A DNA stretch of 64,000 nucleotides from Streptomyces sp. yr375 (GTDB taxonomy: Bacteria > Actinomycetota > Actinomycetes > Streptomycetales > Streptomycetaceae). The stretch covers positions 1 through 64,000 of the forward strand of contig NZ_FOFF01000051.1 of assembly GCF_900110755.1 (NCBI RefSeq). The letters run 5' to 3'. A program made the translations under genes and the position numbers. The notes under the pieces are model-generated. The model saw only the letters and a program-made list of their open reading frames with translations. It was not told the DNA's origin and made no database searches. Of this stretch, positions 11,358-21,961 are shown in pieces. Every line of letters begins with the position of its first letter. The first letter of the stretch is position 1.

Positions 11358-13667
11358 ATGGAACCGACCGAGAGCGCCGCCCCGGAGTCACGGCTGCGCC
11401 GACGCCGGGCCGTCGGCGTCTGGTGGGGGAGGTGGACGGCGCGATCCGCCCGACACCACCCGGCCACGGAACCGTACGCACCCCACACCGCGCCCCCTAC
11501 GGCGGCGCACTCCGCGCCGCCCCCCGCACCCCCTTCCGCGTGGCCCACCGCCCCGCAGCCCACGCTCAACTACCCCGGAGTCGCCGCGTCACACCCCGGG
11601 CTGCCCGGCGCCGAACCCGACCCCGACCGGCACCCGTCCTGGCTCGCACTGCCCGCCGGGGTCGTCTCGGCGGCCGCTCTCGCCCTAGGCGTCGGCCTCT
11701 ACCACGCCTTCGACGACGACCACGCGCTCTTCCCGTCCGGCACCGCCGGCTGGGCCCTGGCCCTGCTGGCCGGCGTCATCGTCGGCCACCTGGTGCTGCT
11801 CGGCCGCGCCCGCTGGTGGGGCGGCACCGGCTCCGGCGCCGCCCTCACCCTCGGCGTCCTGCTGCTGTACGGCTGGGTGCCGGCCGGCCTGGTCAGCCTC
11901 ACCGTCGTCGTCCTGGTCGGCATAGCCCGGCGCCACCGCTGGCGGCAGGGCGTCCTGCACGGCGCGGTGGACATCCTCGGCATCGGCGCGGGCGCGCTGC
12001 TGCTGGCCGCCTGCGGCCGGGTGCCGTCCGTCGAGCGCCCCTGGACCCCCGACACCTGGACGGTCTACACCGGCCCCCAGGTGGTCGTGGTGGCCGTCGC
12101 CTACCTCGCCGTCACCCGCGTCCTGCTCTGGTACCTGAACGCGCCGCGCTCCGGCGGACTGCCCACCGTCGCCCGTACGGCCCTGGTCAGGCAGGGGTTG
12201 GTCGCGGTCGCCCTGCTCGGCATCGGCCCGCTGATCTGCGTGGTCGCCGTCGCCAAGCCGATCCTGCTGCCGCTGTTCGCGATACCGCTCATCGCCCTCG
12301 ACTCCACCCTGTGGATAGCCCGCGCCCGCGCCGAGGAACAACTGCGCGACCCGCTGACCGGCCTGCCGAACCGTCAGTGGCTCCTGGAACGCATCTGGAC
12401 CGCCCTGGACGACGCCGAGCGCATCGGCGCCCGGGCCGCGCTCATGCTGATCGACCTCGACCGGTTCCGTTCGGTCAACGACACCCTCGGGCACCTCGCC
12501 GGTGACCGGCTCCTCCTCCAGATAGCCGAGCGGCTGCGGCTCGCCCTGCCGCGCGGGGCGGAGGTCGCGCGCCTCGGCGGCGACGAGTTCGCCGTCTTAC
12601 TCCCGGTCGCCGACTCCACGACCTCGGCGTCCCGGATCGCCCGCGCGCTGGTCTCCGACCTCAGCTCGCCGCTCGACCTCGACGGGCTCACCCTCGTCCT
12701 GGAGGCCAGCGCCGGAGTCGCCGTCTTCCCCGACCACGCACTCGACGCGGAGGGCCTGCTGCGCCGGGCCGACGTGGCGATGTACCAGGCCAAGCGGGAC
12801 CGTACGGCGGTCGAGGTGTACGAGTCCAAGCGTGACTCCAACACCCCCGACCGGCTCGGCCTGCTGGGCGACCTGCGGCGCGCGCTCGACGCGCACGAGG
12901 TGCAGTTGCACTACCAGCCGAAGGTCCGCTTCGACGGACAGGTGGCGGGGCTGGAGGCGCTGGTCCGCTGGGTGCACCCGGAGCGCGGGAAGGTGCCGCC
13001 GGACGAGTTCATAGCGATCGCCGAGTCGTCGGGCCTGATGCCGCACCTCACGGAGTACGTGCTGGAGACGGCGCTCGCCCAGGTCGCCCGGTGGCGGGCC
13101 CAGGGGCTGTACGTGCCGGTCGCGGTCAACGTCTCCCCACGCGACGTCCACACGCCGGGCTTCGCCGGATCGGTGGCCGCGCGGCTGGCCCGGCACGGCG
13201 TTCCGGCGGGCTCGCTCCAACTGGAGATAACCGAACACGTCCTCCTGGAGGACCCGCAGCGCGCCGCCGCCACCCTCAACGGGCTGACCGGACACGGCGT
13301 GAAGATGTCCCTGGACGACTTCGGCACCGGCTACTCGTCCCTGGTGCACCTGCGCCGGCTGCCGGTCAGCGAGCTGAAGATCGACCGTTCCTTCGTGGCC
13401 CGGCTGGCCGTCGACAACGAGGACGCGGAGATCGTGCGCTGCACGGTCGACCTCGCGCATTCCCTGGGACTGCTGGTGGTCGCCGAGGGCGTCGAGGACG
13501 ACGAGACGTGGGAACGCCTGCGGGACCTGGGCTGCGACGCGGTCCAGGGCTGGCTGGTGGCCGCGGCGATGCCGCCCGAGGAGACCACGGCGTGGCTGCG
13601 CGCCCGCGGCTCCCGAGGCTGGCAACGCCCCGCGGCGGCCCTCCCGGCAGCCACCACCGACGACTGA
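11358..13667 (+). CDS. rmdB: Membrane GGDEF-EAL c-di-GMP enzyme, RmdB-like phosphodiesterase
   Basis: The ATG at 11358 has a GAGAGGGA site about 6 nt upstream and gives 769 residues. A proline-rich cytoplasmic N terminus (about 100 aa) is followed by around seven hydrophobic segments, then GGDEF and EAL domains. The GGDEF motif (407-411) is intact, and so is the EAL domain: EALVRW (533-538), NVSP, EITE, DDFGTGYSS, KIDRSF and AEGVE. With all metal and catalytic residues present it should hydrolyse c-di-GMP, while cyclase activity remains possible. The S. coelicolor gene in this position (after ligA, SCO5495) is known as rmdB, a phosphodiesterase affecting development. The symbol rests on synteny and architecture. 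Confidence 0.88.
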   Translation: MEPTESAAPESRLRRRRAVGVWWGRWTARSARHHPATEPYAPHTAPPTAAHSAPPPAPPSAWPTAPQPTLNYPGVAASHPGLPGAEPDPDRHPSWLALPAGVVSAAALALGVGLYHAFDDDHALFPSGTAGWALALLAGVIVGHLVLLGRARWWGGTGSGAALTLGVLLLYGWVPAGLVSLTVVVLVGIARRHRWRQGVLHGAVDILGIGAGALLLAACGRVPSVERPWTPDTWTVYTGPQVVVVAVAYLAVTRVLLWYLNAPRSGGLPTVARTALVRQGLVAVALLGIGPLICVVAVAKPILLPLFAIPLIALDSTLWIARARAEEQLRDPLTGLPNRQWLLERIWTALDDAERIGARAALMLIDLDRFRSVNDTLGHLAGDRLLLQIAERLRLALPRGAEVARLGGDEFAVLLPVADSTTSASRIARALVSDLSSPLDLDGLTLVLEASAGVAVFPDHALDAEGLLRRADVAMYQAKRDRTAVEVYESKRDSNTPDRLGLLGDLRRALDAHEVQLHYQPKVRFDGQVAGLEALVRWVHPERGKVPPDEFIAIAESSGLMPHLTEYVLETALAQVARWRAQGLYVPVAVNVSPRDVHTPGFAGSVAARLARHGVPAGSLQLEITEHVLLEDPQRAAATLNGLTGHGVKMSLDDFGTGYSSLVHLRRLPVSELKIDRSFVARLAVDNEDAEIVRCTVDLAHSLGLLVVAEGVEDDETWERLRDLGCDAVQGWLVAAAMPPEETTAWLRARGSRGWQRPAAALPAATTDD

Positions 13668-13695
13668 CCACCACCCCACCCGTTCAGCTCGCCCC

Positions 13696-14280
13696 TCACC
13701 CCACCCCCGCCGCGAAGTGGCCGGTCAGCAGGCGTAGGCGTTGGTCGTGGGCGTGTTCAGGGAGGCGGCCGCTGCGCATCAGGGTCACCAGGCCGTGCAG
13801 GCCCGCCCAGTAGGTCTCCGTGAGGAGGCCCGCCTCGTCGTCCGTCGCCGCGAGCGGCGCGACCGCCGCCACCAGTTCGCCGAAGGCGTCCCACAGGGCG
13901 GCCGGGGCCTGCGCACTGGCGAACGGGAGGTTCACGGTGTGCGTGAACATCGCGTCGTACAGGGCGGGCCGGCGCCGCGCGAAGGCGGTGTACGCCTCGC
14001 CGACCGCCGCCAGCCCCGCGCGCGCGTCCGCCGCCCCGCTCCGCGCCGCCCGCAGCTCCGCCCCCAGCTCCGCGAAGCCCTCCACCGCGACCGCCGCCAT
14101 GATCGCGTCCTTGCCCTTGAAGTGGCTGTACAGGACGGGCTGGCTGTACTCGATCTCCGCCGCGAGGCGGCGGGTGGTGACCGCGTCCCAGCCCTCCGCC
14201 TCCGCCAGTGCACGAGCCGCCGTGACGATCAGTTGCTCGCGCTCCGCTCGTTCGCGCTCTCGGCGCGTCTGAATCGACAT
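13696..14280 (-). CDS. TetR-family transcriptional repressor
   Basis: This 194-residue protein has an N-terminal TetR helix-turn-helix (EGWDAVTTRRLAAEIEYSQPVLYSHFKGKDAIM) and a C-terminal ligand domain resembling the WHG/TetR_C group. The ATG at 14280 is preferred over an ATG at 14307, because the latter would place the first palindrome inside the coding sequence. It is divergent from the DUF4267 gene. The shared 107-bp region carries three copies of one palindrome, so it very probably represses both itself and its neighbour. The ligand is unknown. Confidence 0.9.
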   Translation of the reverse strand: MSIQTRRERERAEREQLIVTAARALAEAEGWDAVTTRRLAAEIEYSQPVLYSHFKGKDAIMAAVAVEGFAELGAELRAARSGAADARAGLAAVGEAYTAFARRRPALYDAMFTHTVNLPFASAQAPAALWDAFGELVAAVAPLAATDDEAGLLTETYWAGLHGLVTLMRSGRLPEHAHDQRLRLLTGHFAAGVG

Positions 14281-14290
14281 GCCTCGGATT

Positions 14291-14353
14291 CTAGCAGCGC
14301 TAGCCATTCTTTCGATGCTCTGTTAGCTTCGCTATTTCTGCTAGCGCCGCTAG
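14291..14353. promoter_or_regulatory. Three TetR-type operators, consensus CTAGC-N3-GCTAG
   Basis: Three 13-bp palindromes are seen: CTAGCAGCGCTAG at 14291-14303, TTAGCTTCGCTAT at 14323-14335 and CTAGCGCCGCTAG at 14341-14353. The first and third have perfect 5-bp arms and the middle one is slightly degenerate. Their centres are 32 and 18 bp apart. They fill the divergent TetR/DUF4267 promoter region, as expected for the operators of the adjacent repressor. Confidence 0.8.
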
Positions 14354-14387
14354 GGGCGCTGGAGAGCCACACCGAGAGGGATCCGTC

Positions 14388-14759
14388 GTGACCGTCACCG
14401 CCTACACCCTGGCCGCCGTGCTCGACCTGTTCATCCTGTTCATCGGGGCCCGCTTCCTGTTCCGGCCCGGCCCCGCCGCCGCCGGCTACGGCGTACCGGC
14501 CGACCCGACCGGCGACGCCGCCGCCTACCTCGCGATCAAGGGCGTCAGGGACGCCGCCCTCGGCGTCCTCGGACTGGCGCTGCTCGCCTTCGCCGGCGCC
14601 ACCGCCGGGGCCTGGTTCATGCTCTGCGCGGCGCTCGTGCCGCTCGGCGACACCGTGATCGTCCTGCGGCACGGCGGAACCAGGGCCGTCGCGTTCGGAA
14701 TCCACTTCGCCACGGCCGTCGTCGTACTCGTCAGCGCCGGACTGCTCTTCGCCGTCTGA
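14388..14759 (+). CDS. DUF4267-like four-helix membrane protein
   Basis: This 123-residue protein starts at GTG 14388. It has about four transmembrane helices and the GxxFLFRPGPAAAGYG and IKGVRDAALG segments seen in DUF4267 proteins, which are often paired with TetR regulators. Its role is unknown; a transport or membrane-stress role controlled by the divergent repressor is plausible. A short stem (CCGACCG/CGGTCGG, 14768-14784) follows the stop. Confidence 0.8.
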   Translation: MTVTAYTLAAVLDLFILFIGARFLFRPGPAAAGYGVPADPTGDAAAYLAIKGVRDAALGVLGLALLAFAGATAGAWFMLCAALVPLGDTVIVLRHGGTRAVAFGIHFATAVVVLVSAGLLFAV

Positions 14760-14767
14760 CCGGTCCG

Positions 14768-14784
14768 CCGACCGAACCGGTCGG
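14768..14784 (+). terminator. Short hairpin after the DUF4267 gene
   Basis: A 7-bp perfect stem with a 3-nt loop begins 9 bp after the stop codon. It is weak and has no U tract, but its position fits a terminator before the gatCAB promoter. Confidence 0.35.
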
Positions 14785-14853
14785 TCGCCCTCTCCGAGGC
14801 CGCGCCGCACCTCCGCCGGGCAAACCGTTTCACGGGCACCCGGCCATGCCCCC

Positions 14854-14859
14854 TAGGAT
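14854..14859 (+). promoter_or_regulatory. Candidate -10 element for gatC
   Basis: TAGGAT is a good match to the Streptomyces vegetative -10 box and lies 47 bp upstream of the gatC ATG. The -35 region is poor (TTCACG at a 19-bp spacing). This is the only good -10 candidate in the gap before gatC. Confidence 0.4.
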
Positions 14860-14906
14860 TGGCCCCACACCACACACTCACTCACTCCACCCCAGAGGAA
14901 CGCTGC

Positions 14907-15203
14907 ATGCCTGGCATCACGCGCGAGGAGGTCGCCCACCTCGCCCGGCTGGCGCGTCTGGAGCTGAAGCCCGAAGAGCTCGAACACTTCGCGGGACAGC
15001 TTGACGACATCATCGGCGCGGTCGCCCGCGTCAGCGAGGTCGCCGACCAAGACGTACCGCCGACCTCGCACCCGCTCCCGCTGACCAACGTCATGCGGGC
15101 GGACGAGGTCCGTCCGTCGCTCACCCCCGAGCAGGCGCTCTCCGGCGCCCCGGCCCAGGAGCAGCAGCGTTTCAAGGTGCCGCAGATCCTGGGGGAGGAC
15201 TAG
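14907..15203 (+). CDS. gatC: Asp-tRNA(Asn)/Glu-tRNA(Gln) amidotransferase subunit C
   Basis: The ATG at 14907 gives 98 residues, the normal GatC length. The N terminus ([17 protein letters not shown]) and the later [12 protein letters not shown] and [10 protein letters not shown] are the GatC signature. It stabilises the GatA-GatB complex that amidates misacylated Glu-tRNA(Gln) or Asp-tRNA(Asn). An AGAGGAA site lies about 6 nt upstream. It is the first gene of the gatC-gatA-small ORF-gatB operon. Confidence 0.96.
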   Translation: MPGITREEVAHLARLARLELKPEELEHFAGQLDDIIGAVARVSEVADQDVPPTSHPLPLTNVMRADEVRPSLTPEQALSGAPAQEQQRFKVPQILGED

Positions 15204-15209
15204 AAAGTC

Positions 15210-16708
<1,499 letters not shown>

Positions 16709-16712
<4 letters not shown>

Positions 16713-16948
16713 GTGCACTGAACAAGGCCAAGGGCTTCAAGAAGTCCAGGTCCGGCACGTACCTGTCCATGGCCACCACCGCCTTCAGCGCGCTGAGTGT
16801 CGCCAAGCAGATCAAGAGGGCCCGGGCCGAGCAGGACACCCTGCGGCTGGTCGACGCCACCGTCTCCGCGGTCGCGATCGTCACCGGCCTCGCCATCCTG
16901 TACCGCGAGCTGAAGCGGCTGGGCGACGACGACGTCCTGCTGGGCTGA
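16709..16948 (+). CDS. Small conserved membrane protein between gatA and gatB
   Basis: The GTG at 16709 overlaps the gatA TGA (GTGA) and has a GAGGAGG site 11 nt upstream inside gatA, which decides the start. The 79-residue product has a basic N terminus ([12 protein letters not shown]), one amphipathic and one hydrophobic segment ([19 protein letters not shown]) and an acidic end. The overlap suggests translational coupling to gatA, and it is retained inside the gat operon. The function is unknown; a membrane-anchoring or unrelated role cannot be separated by sequence. Confidence 0.75.
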
Positions 16949-16964
16949 GAGGGAAGTTTTCACC

Positions 16965-18482
16965 GTGACCACCACGACCGACGAGTTGGTGTCGTACGAG
17001 GACGCCCTGGCGACGTACGACCCCGTCATGGGCCTCGAAGTCCACGTCGAACTCGGCACCAAGACCAAGATGTTCTGCGGCTGTTCGACCGAGCTGGGCG
17101 CCGAGCCCAACTCGCAGACCTGCCCCACCTGCCTCGGCATGCCCGGCGCGCTCCCGGTCGTCAACGCGATCGGCATCGAGTCGGCGATCAAGATCGGTCT
17201 CGCGCTGAACTGCGAGATCGCCGAGTGGTGCCGCTTCGCCCGGAAGAACTACTTCTATCCGGACATGCCGAAGAACTTCCAGACCTCCCAGTACGACGAG
17301 CCGATCGCCTTCAACGGCTACCTCGACGTCCAGTTGGAGGACGGCGAGACCTTCCGCGTGGAGATCGAGCGCGCCCACATGGAGGAGGACACCGGCAAGT
17401 CGCTGCACGTCGGCGGCGCGACGGGCCGTATCCACGGCGCGTCCCACTCCCTGCTGGACTACAACCGGGCCGGCATCCCGCTCATCGAGATCGTCACCAA
17501 GCCGATCGAGGGCGCCGGCGAGTGCGCTCCCGAGGTGGCGAAGGCCTACGTCCGTGAGCTGCGCGAGCTCATCAAGGCGCTCGGCGTCTCCGAGGCCCGG
17601 ATGGAGATGGGCCAGATGCGCTGCGACGTGAACCTGTCGCTGCGCCCGCACGGCCGCGAGAAGTTCGGCACCCGCAGCGAGACCAAGAACGTCAACTCGC
17701 TGCGCTCCGTGGAGCGTGCGGCCCGCTTCGAGATCCAGCGGCACGCGGCCGTGCTGAACGCGGGCGGCACGATCATCCAGGAGACCCGCCACTTCCACGA
17801 GGACACCGGGTCGACGACCTCGGGCCGCGTGAAGGAGGAGGCCGAGGACTACCGGTACTTCCCGGAGCCCGACCTCGTGCCGGTCGCCCCGTCCCGCGCG
17901 TGGGTCGAGGAGATCCGCGCCGGGCTGCCGGAGCTGCCGCTGGCCCGCCGCAACCGGCTCCTCGCGGACTGGGGCATCGCCGCCACCGACATGCAGTCGA
18001 TCCTCAACGCCGGCGCGCTGGACCTGATCGTCGCCACGATCGACGCCGGCGCGGACGCGGCCTCCGCCCGCAAGTGGTGGATGGGCGAACTGGCGCGCAG
18101 CGCCAACGAGTCCGCCACCTCGCTGGACGAGCTGGCCATCACGCCCGAGCAGGTCGCCCGGGTCACCGCGCTGGTGAACTCCGGCGACCTGAACGACAAG
18201 CTGGCCCGGCAGGTCATCGAGGGCGTCCTCGCGGGCGAGGGCACCCCGGACGAGGTCGTCGTCAAGCGCGGGCTGAAGGTCGTCTCCGACGAGGGCGCGC
18301 TCACCACCGCCGTCGAGGAGGCCATCGCCGGCAACCCGGGCATCGCCGACAAGATCCGCGGCGGCAAGCTCGCCGCGGCCGGCGCGCTCGTCGGCGCAGT
18401 GATGAAGGCCACGCGCGGGCAGGCCGACGCGGCCCGCGTCAAGGAACTCATCCTGGAGAAACTGGGCGTCAGCGAGGGCTGA
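16965..18482 (+). CDS. gatB: Aspartyl/glutamyl-tRNA amidotransferase subunit B
   Basis: The 505-residue protein starts at GTG 16965. It has the N-terminal [21 protein letters not shown] with the first zinc cysteines, the [10 protein letters not shown] cysteines, the kinase-like [14 protein letters not shown] segment, and a C-terminal YqeY-like tail ending in [10 protein letters not shown]. It phosphorylates the mischarged tRNA and amidates it using ammonia from GatA. This indirect route replaces GlnRS and/or AsnRS. Confidence 0.98.
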   Translation: MTTTTDELVSYEDALATYDPVMGLEVHVELGTKTKMFCGCSTELGAEPNSQTCPTCLGMPGALPVVNAIGIESAIKIGLALNCEIAEWCRFARKNYFYPDMPKNFQTSQYDEPIAFNGYLDVQLEDGETFRVEIERAHMEEDTGKSLHVGGATGRIHGASHSLLDYNRAGIPLIEIVTKPIEGAGECAPEVAKAYVRELRELIKALGVSEARMEMGQMRCDVNLSLRPHGREKFGTRSETKNVNSLRSVERAARFEIQRHAAVLNAGGTIIQETRHFHEDTGSTTSGRVKEEAEDYRYFPEPDLVPVAPSRAWVEEIRAGLPELPLARRNRLLADWGIAATDMQSILNAGALDLIVATIDAGADAASARKWWMGELARSANESATSLDELAITPEQVARVTALVNSGDLNDKLARQVIEGVLAGEGTPDEVVVKRGLKVVSDEGALTTAVEEAIAGNPGIADKIRGGKLAAAGALVGAVMKATRGQADAARVKELILEKLGVSEG

Positions 18483-18500
18483 GGCCCGCGAGATCCCCAC

Positions 18501-18529
18501 AGGGGTGCACCGGACATCGGTGCACCCCT
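18501..18529 (+). terminator. Terminator of the gat operon
   Basis: aggggtgcaccg and cggtgcacccct form a perfect 12-bp stem with a 5-nt loop, 18 bp after the gatB stop. Confidence 0.85.
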
Positions 18530-18566
18530 CTCGCGTTCCGGGCCGGACGCGCTACGCTCGCCCGCC

Positions 18567-18905
18567 ATGAGTGCACGAACCGACTCCGAACCCCACAGCG
18601 GCACAGAAGAAAGCGACATAGCGGACCCGGAAGACGACCCGGACGAGGAGTACGGCACCGAGGACGCCCGGCGGGCCCGCTGGACGGCGACCGGCGCCGG
18701 AGCGCTGCTCACCCTCGCCGGCCTCGCCGCGTCCCTCCTGCGCCTCACCGGCCCCGCCCCGGCCCTGGTCCCGGCGGCCTACGCCCTCGGCGCGGCCGTC
18801 TGCGCCTGCGCCGCCCTGCTGGGCGCGCGCGGCCGCACCCGGCGCGCGCTGTGGCTGCTGATCGTCGGGGTGATGGTGATGGCGTTCGGCGACCAGCTCG
18901 ACTGA
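18567..18905 (+). CDS. Small membrane protein with acidic N terminus
   Basis: This 112-residue protein has a strongly acidic first 40 residues (DPEDDPDEEYGTED) and then two or three hydrophobic helices separated by an arginine-rich loop (GARGRTRRA). I do not recognise a family. The acidic-tail-plus-helices layout is common among uncharacterised streptomycete membrane proteins. It lies just past the gat terminator and probably has its own promoter. Confidence 0.65.
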   Translation: MSARTDSEPHSGTEESDIADPEDDPDEEYGTEDARRARWTATGAGALLTLAGLAASLLRLTGPAPALVPAAYALGAAVCACAALLGARGRTRRALWLLIVGVMVMAFGDQLD

Positions 18906-18987
18906 CCTCGCCCTCCTGCGCGCGGCGTTGACACGTGCCCGACGTGGCCTGACACCGCGGCCGTTATTGTCCTGTGATCTGTCTCCC

Positions 18988-19037
18988 ACTCCTGTGAAAA
19001 GACACACGAACGCATCAAACGATCTTTCACTCCTGTC
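18988..19037. repeat. Imperfect direct repeat upstream of the MMPL gene
   Basis: CACTCCTGT occurs at 18988-18996 and again at 19029-19037, each preceded within a few bases by GATCT. The 233-bp gap from 18906 to 19138 is noticeably less GC-rich than its surroundings, which suits a regulated promoter for the exporter. No clear -35/-10 pair is assigned. Confidence 0.35.
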
Positions 19038-19138
19038 AGAGTGGGCTCGCATCGCTCATACGTTCTTTGCGGGCTTTTCAGTTCACGCACGACTGTTCCC
19101 GGCCAAAGATCCACAATTCAGCCCCCGGGAGCGCGTCC

Positions 19139-21373
19139 GTGGCAGCCCTCGCACGTTGGTGTGTACGCAACCGCCTCGCCACGATCCTGCTCTGGCTCCT
19201 CGCCCTCGGGGGCACCGCCACCGCCGCCGTCGTCACCGGCACCGCCTACTCCAACGACTACGAGGTCCCCGGCACCGAGTCCGGCCACGCCACCCGGCTG
19301 CTGACGGACGGCTTCCCGGACCTCGGCGGCGACAGCGACACCGTCGTCTGGCACACCGCCGCCGGCACCGTCCGCGCCGCCGCCGTCGAACAGACCATGA
19401 CCCACGCACTGGAGAAGATCGCCGACCTGCCCGGCGTCGCCTCCGTCGCCGGCCCCTACGACGACCAGGGCAGCGACCGCATCAGCAAGGACGGGCACAC
19501 GGCGTACGCCACCGTCGTCTTCGAGGACCGCGCCGAGGACATCGACAAGGCCGAGGCACAGGCCGTCGTCGACACCGCCGAGGCCGCCCGGAGCGACGGA
19601 CTCCAGGTCGAGCTGGGCGGCAGCGCGATCGCGCTCACCGAGCCCTCCGGCGGGCATCTCGCCGAGGTCGTCGGAGTGGTCGTCGCCGCGCTCGTCCTGT
19701 TCCTGGCCTTCGGGTCGCTCGCCGCCTCGCTGCTGCCCATCGCCACCGCGCTGGTCGGCGTCGGCACCGCGTACGCCGGGATCGCGCTCCTCGGACACGC
19801 CATGACCGTCGCCGACTTCGCCCCCATGCTCGGCATGCTCATCGGCCTCGGCGTCGGCATCGACTACGCCCTGTTCATCGTCACCCGGCACCGGCGCGGC
19901 CTGAAACGCGGCCTCACGGTCGCCGAGGCCGCCACCAACGCCGTCGCCACCACCGGCCGCGCCGTCGTCTTCGCGGGCGCCACGGTGTGCATCGCGCTGC
20001 TCGGCATGCTGATCCTGCGCCTGAGCTTCCTCAACGGTGTGGCGATCGCCGCCTCCCTCACCGTCGTCCTCACCGTCGCCGCCTCCGTCACGCTGCTGCC
20101 CGCCCTGCTGTCCCGCATCGGCCTGCGCGCCCTCAGCCGCCGCGAACGCCGCAGGCTCGCCGACCACGGGCCGCAGCCGGAGCCGCCGACCGGGCTCGCC
20201 GCCCGCTGGTCGGCGTTCGTCGAGCGCCACCCCAAGCTGCTCGGCACGCTCGCCCTCGTCGTCATCGCCGTCCTCGCCCTGCCCACCTTCTCCCTCCGCC
20301 TCGGCACCTCCGACCAGGGCAACGCCCCTCGGTCGGCCACCACCCGCCAGGCCTACGACCTTCTCGCCGAAGGCTTCGGCGCGGGCGTCAACGGCCCGCT
20401 GACCCTGGTGACCGGCGTCCAGGGCGCCGAGGACCGGCTCGCCCTCGACAACCTCGACACCGCCCTGCGCACCACCGAGGGCGTGGCGTCGGTGACCCCG
20501 GTGACCTTCGACTCCGACGGCCACACCGCGTACCTCACCGTCGTACCGGAGTCCGCCCCGCAGTCGCAGCGCACCAGCGAACTCGTCGACCGGCTGCGCA
20601 CCGAGGTGCTGCCCCGCGCCGAGGCCGGCACCTCCCTCGACGTGCAGGTGGGGGGCGTGACAGCGGGCTACGACGACTTCGCGGACGTCATCGTCGGCAA
20701 GCTGCCGCTGTTCGTCGGCGTCGTCATCGGCCTGGGCTGTCTGCTGCTCCTGCTCGCGTTCCGGTCCGTCGGCATACCGCTGAAGGCCGCCGTGATGAAC
20801 GTCGCCGCCGTCGCCGCCGCGTTCGGCATCGTCGTGGCCGTGTTCCAGTGGGGATGGGGGAGCGAACTGCTCGGCCTCGGCCGCGCGGGGCCCATCGAGC
20901 CCTTCCTCCCCGTGATCATGGTGTCGGTCCTCTTCGGCCTCTCCATGGACTACCAGGTCTTCCTGGTCGGCCGGATGTACGAGGAGTGGCTCGAGACCGG
21001 CGACAACCGGCGCGCCGTCCGCGTCGGCCTCGCCGAGACCAGCCGGGTGATCAACTCCGCCGCCGTCATCATGATCTCCGTCTTCCTCGCCTTCGTCCTC
21101 AGCGGCGACCGGGTGATCGCCATGTTCGGCATCGCGCTCGCCGCCGCCGTCGCCCTCGACGCGTTCGTCCTGCGCACGCTGCTGGTGCCCGCGCTCATGC
21201 ATCTCCTCGGCGGCGCCAACTGGTGGCTGCCCCGCTGGCTCGAGAAGCGGCTGCCGCGCATCAGCATCGAACCGCCCGAGTGCCGCGCCGCCCATGAGAG
21301 GCTCGCCGCAGTGGTGCCGACGCAGGCACTGGAGAAGGAGCCGCGGGCGGATGTACGCGATATCGCTGGGTGA
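19139..21373 (+). CDS. MMPL-family RND transporter
   Basis: With the GTG at 19139 (GGGAG about 7 nt upstream) the protein has 744 residues, the usual size; the frame is open to 19067, but that stretch looks non-coding. It shows the duplicated RND plan: an N-terminal helix, an extracytoplasmic loop, five to six helices, then the same again. Conserved motifs are GVGIDYALFIVTRHR in the first half and SMDYQVFLVGRMYEEW in the second. Relatives export lipids, siderophores or antibiotics using the proton gradient. The substrate is unknown. It overlaps the next gene by 23 bp. Confidence 0.93.
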   Translation: MAALARWCVRNRLATILLWLLALGGTATAAVVTGTAYSNDYEVPGTESGHATRLLTDGFPDLGGDSDTVVWHTAAGTVRAAAVEQTMTHALEKIADLPGVASVAGPYDDQGSDRISKDGHTAYATVVFEDRAEDIDKAEAQAVVDTAEAARSDGLQVELGGSAIALTEPSGGHLAEVVGVVVAALVLFLAFGSLAASLLPIATALVGVGTAYAGIALLGHAMTVADFAPMLGMLIGLGVGIDYALFIVTRHRRGLKRGLTVAEAATNAVATTGRAVVFAGATVCIALLGMLILRLSFLNGVAIAASLTVVLTVAASVTLLPALLSRIGLRALSRRERRRLADHGPQPEPPTGLAARWSAFVERHPKLLGTLALVVIAVLALPTFSLRLGTSDQGNAPRSATTRQAYDLLAEGFGAGVNGPLTLVTGVQGAEDRLALDNLDTALRTTEGVASVTPVTFDSDGHTAYLTVVPESAPQSQRTSELVDRLRTEVLPRAEAGTSLDVQVGGVTAGYDDFADVIVGKLPLFVGVVIGLGCLLLLLAFRSVGIPLKAAVMNVAAVAAAFGIVVAVFQWGWGSELLGLGRAGPIEPFLPVIMVSVLFGLSMDYQVFLVGRMYEEWLETGDNRRAVRVGLAETSRVINSAAVIMISVFLAFVLSGDRVIAMFGIALAAAVALDAFVLRTLLVPALMHLLGGANWWLPRWLEKRLPRISIEPPECRAAHERLAAVVPTQALEKEPRADVRDIAG

Positions 21374-21926
21374 CGACGGAGCCGAACTGCGCCCCCTGGA
21401 GCCCTGGCACGCCGAGGAGTTCCTCGCCCACCTGGAGCGCGGCCGGGAGTTCATCAACCAGTACGTCCCCTTCGGCGCCAAGGCCACCGACGCGACCGGC
21501 GCGCGCGAGGTGCTCCAGCGGTACGCGGATATGCGCGCCGCCGACACCGGCTCCCTGCACGGCCTGTGGCTGGACGGCACGCTGGTGGGCGGGGTGCTCT
21601 TCCTGAACTTCGACGCGGCGGACGGCAACTGCGAGGTCGGCTGCTGGCTGGAACCCGCCGGCACCGGGCGCGGTCTGGTCACCCGGGCGATCCGGGTGCT
21701 GATCGACTTCGCCGTCGACCAGCGCGGGATGCGGCGCGTCGAGTGGTGCGCGTCGGCGGGGAACACGCCCAGCCTGAACGTCGCCCGGCGGCTGGGGATG
21801 ACCCGCGACGGCGTACGCCGGGAGGCCTACCCCTATCGTGGGGTGCGGCACGACCTCGAAGTGTGGTCCGTGCTGGCCCAGGAGTGGCGCGAGGCACGCG
21901 CGCGCGGCGCTCACAACGATCATTAA
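21351..21926 (+). CDS. GNAT N-acetyltransferase (RimJ/RimL-like)
   Basis: The ATG at 21351 gives 191 residues and follows an AAGGAG-like site within the end of the MMPL gene. The sequence has the RimJ/RimL look: ELRPLEPWHAEEFLAHL, CEVGCWLEPAGTGRGLVTRAIRVLIDFA (acetyl-CoA loop), RRVEWCASAGNTPSLNVARRLGM, and an aromatic C-terminal strand. It should acetylate an amine on a protein N terminus or small molecule. Overlap with the exporter gene implies coupled expression, so detoxification of the exported compound is conceivable but unproven. Confidence 0.87.
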   Translation: MYAISLGDDGAELRPLEPWHAEEFLAHLERGREFINQYVPFGAKATDATGAREVLQRYADMRAADTGSLHGLWLDGTLVGGVLFLNFDAADGNCEVGCWLEPAGTGRGLVTRAIRVLIDFAVDQRGMRRVEWCASAGNTPSLNVARRLGMTRDGVRREAYPYRGVRHDLEVWSVLAQEWREARARGAHNDH

Positions 21927-21961
21927 GGGACCTCTCAGAGAGCGTCCGTACGGTGCGAGGT

